Assembly (NCBI GenBank): GCA_045637645.1
Contig: JAZTZV010000014.1
Location: forward strand, 1-60,792
Length of the DNA stretch: 60,792 nt
Direction: 5' to 3'
Origin: RGIG1959 sp045637645
Lineage (GTDB): Bacteria > Bacillota > Clostridia > Oscillospirales > Acutalibacteraceae
A model generated the notes under the pieces. It ran no database searches. It was given only the letters and a program-made list of their open reading frames with translations, and was not told the origin of the DNA. A program made the translations under genes and the position numbers. Positions 1 through 8,227 of this stretch are shown piece by piece. Every line of letters starts with the position of its first letter. Within the stretch, counting starts at the first letter, position 1.

Positions 1-70
1 ATAGCTCAGTAGGTAGAGCGCATCCTTGGTAAGGATGAGGACACCAGTTCGACTCTGGTTATCAGCTCCA
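1..70 (+). tRNA. tRNA-Thr (anticodon GGT), 5' end cut by window
   Basis: The cloverleaf can be read from acceptor position 7 onward: U8-A9, D-stem GCTC/GAGC, anticodon stem CATCC/GGATG around loop TTGGTAA (anticodon GGT at 28-30), T-stem ACCAG/CTGGT, the 3' acceptor strand TATCAGC, discriminator T and an encoded CCA at 68-70. The missing six 5' bases should be GCTGAT. Anticodon GGT decodes ACC/ACU, so this is threonine. Confidence 0.95.
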
Positions 71-76
71 AAAAAA

Positions 77-110
77 GAAGCAAGTCAATCGACTTGCTTC
101 TTTTTCTTTT
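77..110 (+). terminator. Rho-independent terminator after tRNA-Thr
   Basis: A perfect 10-bp stem (GAAGCAAGTC/GACTTGCTTC) with a 4-nt loop is followed by a T-rich run at 101-110. It ends the tRNA transcript seven bases after its CCA. Confidence 0.9.
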
Positions 111-127
111 TCATAAAATCAACATAA

Positions 128-154
128 AAAGGGCAGTCGAAACGACTGCCCTTT
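128..154 (-). terminator. Terminator of the lipoprotein-to-prmC operon
   Basis: Stem AAAGGGCAGTCG/CGACTGCCCTTT has a 3-nt loop. Read on the minus strand it is followed by TTTTTATG, just after the prmC stop codon. It lies back to back with the plus-strand tRNA terminator. Confidence 0.85.
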
Positions 155-158
155 CCCT

Positions 159-1007
159 TTATTCATCGCATTTGCGTCCGCATACCACACGGTCAACACC
201 GCCGAGATCGCGATGGATCTCGGTGTCGCAAAGCCCCGCGGCTTCGAACATGGCTTTGACATCTTGTGCTTGACCGATGCCGAGTTCGACAAGCAACCAA
301 CCGCCGTTTTTCAAAAGCGGCAACCAATGCTCCAGAATCGCACGATAAAACACCAATCCATCCTCGTCACCGTCCAGCGCCATTTTCGGCTCGTGCTGCA
401 CCTCTCGCATCAAACCGGGAATATCCTTTGTCGGGATATACGGCGGATTGGACAAAATCGCATCCACCGAAGCATACTCCTGTTGCGGAGCAAGCACGTT
501 GTCTTTCACGATTACCGCGCGGATGGACGGATAACGCGCCGCGTTACGCCTAAGATACGGCAGTGCCTCATCGGACAATTCCACTTCCGTGACCGACACC
601 GACGGCAATAGCGAACAAAGTCCCAAACCGACACAACCGCTTCCCGCACACAAATCCAACGCCATCGGTCGATCGATATTTTTCAACTTTTCGGCGGCAA
701 CCTCACACAAAAGCTCGGTATCGGGGCGCGGAATCAACACACCCTCGCCCACTTCCAATGTGAGCGACAAAAAATCCCATTGCCCGAGAATATATTGGAG
801 CGGTTCGCCGTTTGCGCGGCGTGTTGCCGAGGCGATCACATCCTCACACACCGTTTCCGCAAGCGGCATATCGTCGGTTTCAAATCGACGACCGTGCGGC
901 AAATGCGCCACATCTTCCAAAAGACAGCATGCATCAAAGGCGGGGCTATCGCACCCCGCCTTTTCAAGCATGCTTTTCACTTGTATATACAGTTCACAAA
1001 CCGTCAT
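159..1007 (-). CDS. prmC: Peptide chain release factor N5-glutamine methyltransferase PrmC
   Basis: PrmC (HemK) methylates the glutamine of the GGQ motif in release factors RF1 and RF2, using S-adenosylmethionine, and so tunes translation termination in the cytoplasm. The 282-residue protein has the usual family length. It shows an N-terminal helical domain, the SAM-binding LDLCAGSGCVG motif at about 118-128, and the diagnostic NPPY catalytic motif at 187-190 followed by IP. It is the last gene of a five-gene operon, six bases after the DUF1385 gene; DUF1385-prmC adjacency is common in Clostridia. SD-like GGTGATC lies upstream of the ATG. Assignment is secure. Confidence 0.95.
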   Translation of the reverse strand: MTVCELYIQVKSMLEKAGCDSPAFDACCLLEDVAHLPHGRRFETDDMPLAETVCEDVIASATRRANGEPLQYILGQWDFLSLTLEVGEGVLIPRPDTELLCEVAAEKLKNIDRPMALDLCAGSGCVGLGLCSLLPSVSVTEVELSDEALPYLRRNAARYPSIRAVIVKDNVLAPQQEYASVDAILSNPPYIPTKDIPGLMREVQHEPKMALDGDEDGLVFYRAILEHWLPLLKNGGWLLVELGIGQAQDVKAMFEAAGLCDTEIHRDLGGVDRVVCGRKCDE

Positions 1008-1013
1008 ATACGA

Positions 1014-2015
1014 TCACCAATTATCACTGTTTTCATCTTCGGGAATGACCGCAACGAACGCTGTAATCGCACATTCGATCATGTCGTCGGTCGGTTCTTT
1101 CGTTGTGATGCGTTGCATCCATTTGCCGGGCGCGGAGATCAAACGCGTCAACCAGTTGTCGTGGCGACCCGCCATTTTCAGCAATTCGTAGCCGACACCC
1201 ATCACGATCGGCAACGTGAGCACTTTAATAGACGCATACATCCACGTAGCCATATTCGCCGCATTGGGGATCATCATAGACACCGCAATGCCGACAAACA
1301 TCATCAAAATCATAAACGACGTACCGCAACGCGGATGAAAACGGCTTTCTTTTCGCACATTTTCAACCGTCAACTCTTTGCCGTGTTCGTAGCAGAAGAT
1401 GGTTTTATGCTCGGCACCGTGATAGCTGAATACGCGCTTGATGTCCTTCATTTGTGAAATCACAATCATGTAGATCAAGAAAATAATAATTTTGAGCACG
1501 CCCGTAAAGAACGAACGACTGAAAGATAAGCCGAAATTCAGCCAGAAGTCCTCCCCGATTTCAGCGGGGATTCCCAAATGCGGTGACACAAGACCAAAGA
1601 CCCAATCATAAACGGTTGTGGGCAAATACATAAACAAAAACAGCGACAACACTACGCCCAGCACGGCGCTGACGACCATGACAACGGGCATGATGGTTTT
1701 AATGAATTTGTTGTCCTTTTTCATTTGCTCTTCGGTGCGAGTGCCGTCGTTTTCCAGCTCTTCCAAGCCACTCATTTCCGCCGATTTCATCAGCGATTTA
1801 TAACCGACGATCATGGAATCCGCAAAATTGTACACACCGCGAACAAGCGGAATGCGGGCGAAAATCGACTTTTTGGTTTCGTTATTCCATTCATCGGTGC
1901 GGATCTCGCCGCTGGTATGACGCACCGCCATCGCCGTTTTTTTCGGGCCGCGCATCATCACGCCTTCAATCAACGCTTGACCGCCGATTGAAGTCTTCTT
2001 TTGTTGTTTTGACAT
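1014..2015 (-). CDS. DUF1385 family membrane protein (YqhQ-like)
   Basis: This 333-residue protein matches the DUF1385/YqhQ family. It has the N-terminal signature GGQALIEGVMMRGP (about 12-25), a conserved YHGAEHKT stretch in the middle, and an HPRCGTSF motif, with several hydrophobic segments between about 110 and 285. Its biochemical role is not established. The family is widespread in spore-formers and often sits beside prmC, as here, but no function should be inferred from that alone. It starts 22 bases after the histidine kinase stop; the upstream SD (TAGGG) is only moderate. Confidence 0.85.
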   Translation of the reverse strand: MSKQQKKTSIGGQALIEGVMMRGPKKTAMAVRHTSGEIRTDEWNNETKKSIFARIPLVRGVYNFADSMIVGYKSLMKSAEMSGLEELENDGTRTEEQMKKDNKFIKTIMPVVMVVSAVLGVVLSLFLFMYLPTTVYDWVFGLVSPHLGIPAEIGEDFWLNFGLSFSRSFFTGVLKIIIFLIYMIVISQMKDIKRVFSYHGAEHKTIFCYEHGKELTVENVRKESRFHPRCGTSFMILMMFVGIAVSMMIPNAANMATWMYASIKVLTLPIVMGVGYELLKMAGRHDNWLTRLISAPGKWMQRITTKEPTDDMIECAITAFVAVIPEDENSDNW

Positions 2016-2037
2016 AAAACTATTCCCTATCCTTTAT

Positions 2038-3462
2038 TCAGAGTGCAGAGGTGACATCGGAAGCGGGGGTTTTCGGAACGGGCAAACGAATCGTGACAGT
2101 TGTGCCGATTCCTTCTTCACTTCGAATGTCAAGTGTGCCGCCGTGGCGGCGCACAATTTCATCGGCAAGTGCCAAACCGATTCCCGAACCGGGACGAGTG
2201 GCATTTGCACGGAAAAATCGTTCTTTTACATGAGGCAACGCTTCAGGTGAAATGCCGATGCCGTTGTCACTGATGATGATTTTGATGATCGAACCGATCA
2301 AACGCGCCTCGACGTGAATGGCCCCGCCGGGGTTGGAATATTTGATCGCATTATCCATAACGTTAATAAACACTTGTTTGAGTCGAGCGGGGTCGCCGTT
2401 GATGGCAGGCAAGTGAATATTTTCAATGTAATCCACCGTCAAGTCCTCTCGAGAGGCACGCTCGCGGAACAACAGCACCGTTTCTTCCAATTCCGCGAGA
2501 AGATCCATTTGCACGGTTTTCAATTCGAAATTGCCGCTTTGCAAGCGGGAGAAGTCAAGCAGTTCTTCCACGATGCCCGACAGGCGCGTCGCTTCACGCG
2601 AAATCACTTCCAAGCCTTTTTCGATGATCATGGGATCGCCGCTTTCGCGCATCGTTTCGCTCCAACCGGTGATCGCTGTAAGCGGCGTACGCAATTCATG
2701 AGATACGGTACTGATGAATTCGTTTTTCATCTTCTCGCTTCGCGCGATCTCTTCCGCCATATAGTTCACGGTATCGGCAAGATCACCGATCTCGTCGTCG
2801 TATTTCTTTTCGATGCGCGCATCAAAATCGCCCATGGCGATTCCTCGTGCGGTTTCACCGATTTCCTTCAAGGGACCGACAATTGAGCTGACGAAATAGG
2901 AGCTGGACAGCATCACAAAAATCAACAGCACAACACCCGCGATCGCGACCACCGCAACCCACGTCATGACACGACGATCCACTAGCGACAAGGAGGTCAC
3001 ATAACGCACCGCACCGTATACTTCACCGTTTTCGTCCGTGATAAGCGCGCTGACCGCCATGGCATTTTCACCCGACATAGTCGATCCTTGCCACATGGCG
3101 AGTTTTTCATCCGAAGAGGATGCTTGCGAGAATTCGGGTGCTGTCAGCGTCGACGGCATAAACCCCGTTGAGGAGATCAGAACCGAGCCGTCGTTGTTGA
3201 CGATTTGCAGTTCAAAGCGTTCTTTGTCGGCAAAGCTTTCGGCGAAATCGCGTGCCGTTACTTCAAAATCGAAATCCGTGTCACTGCAATATTGCGAGAA
3301 CAGCTCCGCGTGAGTGGAGGCATGATCGGACAGAATCGTTTCCACACTGCGATAACAATAGGTGCGCAACATCAGCGCAAACGCCACTTCCACCACGAGG
3401 ATCAAAATCGCGATCACGCAAAAGCCGTTCAACAACCATCGCCGTGTGATTCCTTTTTTCAT
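2038..3462 (-). CDS. Sensor histidine kinase (HAMP-HisKA-HATPase)
   Basis: This is the membrane sensor of the two-component system whose regulator lies 38 bp upstream. Visible parts of its 474 residues are: a first membrane helix at about 10-32, an extracytoplasmic sensing region of roughly 130 residues, a second helix at about 167-188, a HAMP linker, the phosphoacceptor H-box STVSHELRTP with His255, an N-box (DNAIKYSNPGG), and the G1/G2 ATP-binding motifs (DNGIGIS, GSGIGLALA). All catalytic residues are present. The layout resembles general envelope-stress kinases such as PhoR/ResE, but the sensing domain is not recognised, so no stimulus is proposed. SD GAGGAGGG precedes the ATG. Confidence 0.9.
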   Translation of the reverse strand: MKKGITRRWLLNGFCVIAILILVVEVAFALMLRTYCYRSVETILSDHASTHAELFSQYCSDTDFDFEVTARDFAESFADKERFELQIVNNDGSVLISSTGFMPSTLTAPEFSQASSSDEKLAMWQGSTMSGENAMAVSALITDENGEVYGAVRYVTSLSLVDRRVMTWVAVVAIAGVVLLIFVMLSSSYFVSSIVGPLKEIGETARGIAMGDFDARIEKKYDDEIGDLADTVNYMAEEIARSEKMKNEFISTVSHELRTPLTAITGWSETMRESGDPMIIEKGLEVISREATRLSGIVEELLDFSRLQSGNFELKTVQMDLLAELEETVLLFRERASREDLTVDYIENIHLPAINGDPARLKQVFINVMDNAIKYSNPGGAIHVEARLIGSIIKIIISDNGIGISPEALPHVKERFFRANATRPGSGIGLALADEIVRRHGGTLDIRSEEGIGTTVTIRLPVPKTPASDVTSAL

Positions 3463-3500
3463 GTCCGTCCCTCCTCTCGATCAAGTTTTTAATCCGTTTA

Positions 3501-4202
3501 TCAGGCGTTCCACTTATAACCGAGGCCCCATACCGTCATGATATGCTCGGGGCTCGACGGGTTCGCTTCAATTTTCATACGCAAACGACGAATGTTGACA
3601 TCAACGATTTTCTCTTCGCCGTAATAGTCCTCGCCCCACACACGGTGCAAAATATCCACACGGCTGAGCGGTTTGCCGGGATTGGTGAAGAAATATTCGA
3701 TGATTTGGAACTCCAGTTGCGTCAATTCGACAGGATTGCCGTCGCGAAGCAACGTGCGATTGCGCAAATTGAGCACAAAATCGCCCTGACGAATTTCCTC
3801 GAGATATTGCACCTCAAAGCGACGGCGCGCCGCATCCACACGACGGTACAGAGCGTCCACACGCGCCACAAGTTCGGAAGGACTGAACGGTTTGGTGACG
3901 TAATCATCCGCACCGAGCATCAGACCACCGACTTTTTCCATTTCCTGTGTACGTGCGGTCAACATGATAATGCCCATCGAATCGCTGCGCTCACGCAGGC
4001 GACGGCAAACTTCAAAGCCGTCAATTCCCGGAAGCATGATATCCAGCAGCGCAATATCGGGTTTTTCGTCCGCTTTATCATATCCGTCCAAAGCTTCTTC
4101 GCCCGAGCCCGCCTCGATCACATCGTAGCCGTTACGGCGCAGATTGATCACAACAAACTCGCGAATGGAAACCTCATCCTCACACACCAAAATTCGTTTC
4201 AT
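3501..4202 (-). CDS. OmpR-family response regulator
   Basis: The 233-residue protein is a standard receiver plus winged-helix transcription factor. The receiver has the acidic pair E8-D9, phosphoacceptor Asp54 (LLDIMLPG) and the conserved Lys in the YVTKPF motif. The C-terminal DNA-binding domain shows the LTQLEFQIIEYF and VDVNIRRLRMKIE segments typical of the OmpR/PhoB group. It is co-transcribed with a lipoprotein upstream (32-bp gap) and the kinase downstream. Targets are unknown. The likely partner is the kinase at 2038-3462. Confidence 0.92.
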   Translation of the reverse strand: MKRILVCEDEVSIREFVVINLRRNGYDVIEAGSGEEALDGYDKADEKPDIALLDIMLPGIDGFEVCRRLRERSDSMGIIMLTARTQEMEKVGGLMLGADDYVTKPFSPSELVARVDALYRRVDAARRRFEVQYLEEIRQGDFVLNLRNRTLLRDGNPVELTQLEFQIIEYFFTNPGKPLSRVDILHRVWGEDYYGEEKIVDVNIRRLRMKIEANPSSPEHIMTVWGLGYKWNA

Positions 4203-4234
4203 GCCATCATCGCCTTTCCTTATAAATCGATTTC

Positions 4235-5575
4235 TTAAGATGCTGTATACAAGTGGAACAGCGAACTCAATTGCTCCATAGATAGATCCCAGTCGCTGTC
4301 ACGGTTATATGCCAATTCATACCGCATTTTGGCGGTTGAATCCAGATACAAATACTTATTGTCGTTCTTGAAAGGATTGTCCTCGCCGTCGGGATACGCC
4401 ACAATATGGAACAATTCTTCGCCGACGACACCGCCTTGTGCGGCGTTAACCGTCAAGCGTCTTGTCTCTGCGTTGTAATTCGCCGAGAGGATGCCCACCC
4501 ATTCCTCAGGAATCTCGATGTAATAGGAATCGTAGGGATTTACGATCGAATGCATAATCGGAGCGACTTGCTCGGTTTCAGCGTCCCATGTCGACCACAG
4601 GCTCATCCACACCGCGACATCCTCCGTCGGTACCAGTTCGTATCCCGGCAAACGCGACGATTGCGGCCACTCTGTGACGCCGTCGCCGTTGATATCCATG
4701 GCGGGCAAACCCGATTCACGAGCCGAAACGGTCGTGATGTTTTCCAGTGGATCATACAGCGGTGCGGTCAATTGATTGCCGTCCCACACGATCAGTTCGG
4801 TGATCAACGCGCGGTTGTCCTTGGTGCATTCTTGGAACAGACCGCGTGTTGTGTCGTTGAATTCAACCTTTGTATACTCACCGAATTGCAAAATATTGCC
4901 GTCAAGCGACGCACTTCCCATTTCGAACACAACACCACCCGACATCGACAGCATCGTCACGGTCGCCGTTTCATCCTTCGAACGCAAGCGGAACAACAAC
5001 AAATCATCACGATTGTCGTCGGACAGCTTTTCGACGATCATGCCGGTGTATGTATCGGTGTAACGTTCCACAAAGCAGTCATTCGACCACGCATACACCA
5101 TCAAGCGGCGATCGCGTGTATTGTACATACTGAAACCCGCAAACATTTCGGGAGAACCGTTGCCGTCCAAATCGCCGAATTGAATACGTTCGATTTCGGT
5201 CGCAAGACCTTCTACGTCGTCCACGCACGTCCACACGCCGTCCTTCTTTTCCAAAAGCGCGATGTGTGTCATGGCACCTTCGGGTTGGAGCGCATAAAAT
5301 GCCAAAGCATCGTCTTGTCCGTCACCAGTGATATCCTTCATAACAAATGCTGAGCGGTATTCGCCCATTTTCGGATATTTGAGCACGTATGATATCGACG
5401 ACGCTTCGCCTTGCGCGAACACATGCTGTTCAAGCGCTTGCTGAATGGCGTTTTGTTCACCCGTTGCATACGGGGCGCGCAAGCGACCGTCAACGTCGAT
5501 TTCCGCGAAGGAACAGCCGCAGAAACTTAACATCACACAGACCACCGTAAGCAACGCGATCCATCGTTTTTTCAC
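4235..5575 (-). CDS. Secreted lipoprotein with FG-GAP/VCBS-like repeats, linked to a two-component system
   Basis: Function is unknown. GTG at 5575 is chosen as start because GGAGGG sits eight bases upstream; the frame stays open further 5' but with no SD and across the promoter. The 446-residue product has a lipoprotein signal peptide (MKKRWIALL..., lipobox region FCGC, probable lipidated Cys21 or Cys19). It carries calcium-loop-like repeats of the integrin/VCBS type (ITGDGQDD, LDGNGSPE, INGDGVTE), suggesting a beta-propeller-like extracellular domain. It is the first gene of the operon containing the response regulator and histidine kinase, so it may be an accessory sensor or signalling partner. 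That link is inference from position. Confidence 0.75.
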   Translation of the reverse strand: MKKRWIALLTVVCVMLSFCGCSFAEIDVDGRLRAPYATGEQNAIQQALEQHVFAQGEASSISYVLKYPKMGEYRSAFVMKDITGDGQDDALAFYALQPEGAMTHIALLEKKDGVWTCVDDVEGLATEIERIQFGDLDGNGSPEMFAGFSMYNTRDRRLMVYAWSNDCFVERYTDTYTGMIVEKLSDDNRDDLLLFRLRSKDETATVTMLSMSGGVVFEMGSASLDGNILQFGEYTKVEFNDTTRGLFQECTKDNRALITELIVWDGNQLTAPLYDPLENITTVSARESGLPAMDINGDGVTEWPQSSRLPGYELVPTEDVAVWMSLWSTWDAETEQVAPIMHSIVNPYDSYYIEIPEEWVGILSANYNAETRRLTVNAAQGGVVGEELFHIVAYPDGEDNPFKNDNKYLYLDSTAKMRYELAYNRDSDWDLSMEQLSSLFHLYTAS

Positions 5576-5606
5576 TTGCCGTCCCTCCTTTTGTATATAT
5601 AGGATT

Positions 5607-5635
5607 AGTATATACTTTTTTACAGTCGGTGTCAA
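5607..5635 (-). promoter_or_regulatory. Promoter of the lipoprotein/two-component/prmC operon
   Basis: Minus-strand TTGACA (5630-5635) and TATACT (5607-5612) are separated by exactly 17 bp, close to the sigma-A consensus, upstream of the GTG start at 5575 and its SD. Confidence 0.85.
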
Positions 5636-5724
5636 CCGCACAAGACACAAGCACTCAAAAAAATTGTAAACTTTTTCAAAATCGGCACAAATAAAAAAAG
5701 ATGTGAAAAAATTCAAAAAAATGC

Positions 5725-5753
5725 TTGCATTTTGCGAGCATATCTGTTACAAT
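5725..5753 (+). promoter_or_regulatory. Promoter of rpmB
   Basis: TTGCAT (5725-5730), a 17-bp spacer and TACAAT (5748-5753) precede the rpmB start by about 50 bp. It is divergent from the operon promoter at 5607-5635, with about 90 bp between the -35 boxes. Confidence 0.8.
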
Positions 5754-5801
5754 ACGACTGTTGTTTTTCTTTAGTGAGTATTTAAAGGAGGTGCAGATCA
5801 A

Positions 5802-5990
5802 ATGGCAAAATGTGATTTCTGCGGCAAGAGTGTAACATTCGGTATTCGCGTATCCCACTCGCACAGACGTTCCAACCGCACTTGGAAGCCCAACATCAAG
5901 CGCGTTAAGGCTGTCGTCGACGGTTCTCCGAAGAGGGTTTACGCCTGCACCCGTTGCCTGCGTTCCGGCAAGGTCACCCGTGCGGTGTAA
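5802..5990 (+). CDS. rpmB: 50S ribosomal protein L28 (zinc-ribbon form)
   Basis: L28 is a small basic protein of the large ribosomal subunit. The 62-residue sequence is full length and carries two Cys pairs, C4-x2-C7 and C49-x2-C52, marking it as the zinc-binding (C+) version; C-minus L28 paralogues in other bacteria replace it under zinc limitation. AAAGGAGG lies at good spacing before the ATG. It is transcribed alone, between its own promoter and a strong terminator. In Bacillus subtilis rpmB also lies next to the spoVM cluster, but here about 7 kb separates them. Confidence 0.97.
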   Translation: MAKCDFCGKSVTFGIRVSHSHRRSNRTWKPNIKRVKAVVDGSPKRVYACTRCLRSGKVTRAV

Positions 5991-6028
5991 TGCCGAACAC
6001 TTCCTGCAAAAAACAAATATGGATCGGT

Positions 6029-6062
6029 AATCCGATTACACCGTGTGTGTAATCGGATTTTT
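6029..6062 (+). terminator. Terminator of rpmB
   Basis: Perfect 13-bp stem AATCCGATTACAC/GTGTAATCGGATT with a 5-nt loop, followed by a short T run, about 40 bp after the rpmB stop. Confidence 0.88.
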
Positions 6063-6086
6063 CCGTTTTATTCTTACATTTTACTC

Positions 6087-6115
6087 TTGCGAAACCGCCC
6101 GTTTCCCGATATAAT
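6087..6115 (+). promoter_or_regulatory. Promoter of ppa-pncB
   Basis: TTGCGA (6087-6092), 17-bp spacer, TATAAT (6110-6115), 33 bp before the ppa ATG. Confidence 0.8.
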
Positions 6116-6147
6116 AAAGAAAACCCCACCGAAAGGATGTCGGCATC

Positions 6148-6687
6148 ATGAACATTTGGCACGACATCGCCGAGTCGTGGATCTCCCCCGACAGCTTCAC
6201 AGCGGTCATCGAAATCCCCAAAGGCGGTAAAAACAAATACGAAATGGACAAAGAAACGGGACTTTTGCGCTTAGACCGCGTACTGTACACCGCCACGCAC
6301 TATCCCGCCAACTACGGCTTTATTCCGCGCACCTATGCCGACGACGGCGACCCGCTCGACGTGTTGGTTCTGTGCCAAGAATCCATCGTGCCGATGACGC
6401 TTGTGCAGTGCTATCCGATCGGTGTCATCCAAATGGTCGACGGCTCGGCGGTGGACGAAAAAATCATTGCCGTCCCTCATCAAGATCCGTCCTTCTCATG
6501 CTACCAAGAAATCGCCGAACTCCCGAGCCATACCGCCAAGGAGATCGAAAACTTCTTCACGGTGTACAAAATGCTGGAGCACAGCAAGATCACCAAGGTT
6601 GAATCGGCGCTCGGTCGTGACAAAGCGGTGGAAATCATTTCCCATTGCATGGAAGAATATCGCAAGCATTTTTGCGGCAAACGATAA
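6148..6687 (+). CDS. ppa: Inorganic pyrophosphatase, family I (soluble)
   Basis: This enzyme hydrolyses pyrophosphate to two phosphates, pulling biosynthetic reactions forward. The 179-residue protein has the family I signature DGDPLDVLVL, which holds the metal-binding aspartates, the upstream YPANYGFIPRTY segment, and a conserved Lys in the EIPKGGKNKYE motif. AAAGGATG is the SD. It is directly followed by nicotinate phosphoribosyltransferase, a reaction that releases pyrophosphate, so co-transcription makes sense: hydrolysing the product drives NAD salvage. The family I type is clear; many Clostridia instead have membrane or family II enzymes. Confidence 0.93.
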   Translation: MNIWHDIAESWISPDSFTAVIEIPKGGKNKYEMDKETGLLRLDRVLYTATHYPANYGFIPRTYADDGDPLDVLVLCQESIVPMTLVQCYPIGVIQMVDGSAVDEKIIAVPHQDPSFSCYQEIAELPSHTAKEIENFFTVYKMLEHSKITKVESALGRDKAVEIISHCMEEYRKHFCGKR

Positions 6688-6702
6688 GGAGTGAAGAACA
6701 CG

Positions 6703-8157
6703 ATGCATATGGATCGCAATCATTTGACATTGTTGACCGATTTCTATGAGCTCACAATGGCAAACGGCTATTTTGAAAACGGTCTCAAAGACAAGATCTG
6801 CTATTTTGATATGTTCTTCCGTCGCGTTCCCGACGGCGGCGGCTTCGCCATCATGGCAGGTATCGAACAACTGCTGTCGTATATCCAAGAATTGAAATTC
6901 AGTGAGGACGACATCGCTTATCTGCGCGCACGTGCCATGTTCAGCGAAGAGTTCTTGCAATATTTGGCGGATTTCCGTTTTGAATGTGATGTGTGGGCAA
7001 TCCCCGAAGGCACGCCGATCTTCCCCGGCGAGCCGATCCTCACCGTGCGCGGCCCCGCCATTCAAGCGCAATTCATTGAAACGATGGTCTTGTTGTCCAT
7101 CAATCACCAATCGCTCATCGCCACCAAAGCCAACCGCGTGGTACGCGCCGCAGACGGCCGCCGCGTGATGGAATTCGGTTCGCGACGCGCGCAAGGCTAC
7201 GACGGCGCGATTTACGGCGCCCGCGCCGCTTACATCGGCGGATGCGCGGGAACGGCTTGCACCATTTGCGGCAGTCAGCTGGGCATCCCCGCTTTGGGCA
7301 CCATGGCACACAGCTGGGTGCAAATGTTCAACACCGAATTGGAAGCGTTCAAAGCCTACGCTCGCACCTATCCGAACGATTGCACGTTGCTTGTGGACAC
7401 CTATGATACCATTCACAGCGGTATTCCCAACGCCATCAAAGCATTTGACGAAGTGCTCAAGCCTCTTGGTTGCCGCCCGAAAGGTGTGCGCATCGACTCG
7501 GGCGACATCACCTATTTGTCCAAAAAAGCCCGTAAACTGCTAGACGAGGCAGGTTACGAGGATTGCCACATTGTGGCATCCAACTCGCTCGATGAATATA
7601 TCATCCGCGACATGATCATTCAAGGCGCACGCGTGGATAGCTTCGGTGTCGGCGAACGCCTCGTCACCGCGGCAAGCGATCCCGTTTTCGGCGGTGTTTA
7701 CAAATTGGTGGCAGTTGAAGAGGATGGCGGCATCCAACCGCGCATCAAGATCAGCGAAAACGTCGCCAAAATCACCAACCCTTGTTACAAAATCCCGTGG
7801 CGTTTATATGACCGCGACACAGGAAAAGCGATTGCCGACGTGATCACGCTGTATAACGAAACGATCGACGACCGGCAACCCTATCGCATCTTTGATCCCG
7901 AGCACATTTGGAAAAGCAAGACGGTCACCAATTTCCGCGCCGTGAAGCTGCAAGTGCCACTCTTCGAAAAAGGTCAACTTGTGTATAACGCACCCTCAGT
8001 CGAAGAAATCCGCCAATATTGTGCCGCGCAGCTCGACACAATTTGGGACGAAGTGAAACGCTTCGAAAACCCGCATGAATATTACGTTGACCTGTCGCAA
8101 CCGCTTTGGGACGAAAAACAACGTTTGCTTCGTGAAGCCTATGCACTGACAAACTGA
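6703..8157 (+). CDS. pncB: Nicotinate phosphoribosyltransferase
   Basis: The enzyme joins nicotinate to PRPP (with ATP hydrolysis) to give nicotinate mononucleotide, the entry step of the Preiss-Handler NAD salvage route. The 484-residue product shows the family start LLTDFYELTMANGYF, the GSRRAQGYDGA segment, and the phosphate-binding IDSGDITYLSKKARK region. The ATG at 6703 is preferred over the in-frame GTG at 6691 because AAGGAG (6686-6691) overlaps the latter. It begins 15 bp after ppa and is probably co-transcribed with it. NAD kinase in this window (49045) uses the eventual product. Confidence 0.93.
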   Translation: MHMDRNHLTLLTDFYELTMANGYFENGLKDKICYFDMFFRRVPDGGGFAIMAGIEQLLSYIQELKFSEDDIAYLRARAMFSEEFLQYLADFRFECDVWAIPEGTPIFPGEPILTVRGPAIQAQFIETMVLLSINHQSLIATKANRVVRAADGRRVMEFGSRRAQGYDGAIYGARAAYIGGCAGTACTICGSQLGIPALGTMAHSWVQMFNTELEAFKAYARTYPNDCTLLVDTYDTIHSGIPNAIKAFDEVLKPLGCRPKGVRIDSGDITYLSKKARKLLDEAGYEDCHIVASNSLDEYIIRDMIIQGARVDSFGVGERLVTAASDPVFGGVYKLVAVEEDGGIQPRIKISENVAKITNPCYKIPWRLYDRDTGKAIADVITLYNETIDDRQPYRIFDPEHIWKSKTVTNFRAVKLQVPLFEKGQLVYNAPSVEEIRQYCAAQLDTIWDEVKRFENPHEYYVDLSQPLWDEKQRLLREAYALTN

Positions 8158-8187
8158 ACAATTTCACACAGTTTTCACAATCGCCTT

Positions 8188-8215
8188 TTATAATCGTATA
8201 CAATTGGGATTATAA
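8188..8215 (+). promoter_or_regulatory. Inverted repeat over the promoter of the truncated regulator (candidate operator)
   Basis: Arms TTATAATC (8188-8195) and GATTATAA (8208-8215) are a perfect 8-bp inverted repeat, 20 bp centre to centre, about two helical turns. The left arm contains a TATAAT box (8189-8194) and a second candidate -10, TACAAT (8199-8204), lies between the arms. No good -35 is seen. The repeat ends next to the SD of the winged-helix gene, so a dimeric autorepressor site is plausible but unproven. As RNA it could also form a weak hairpin. Confidence 0.5.
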
Positions 8216-8227
8216 GAGGTGATTGTT

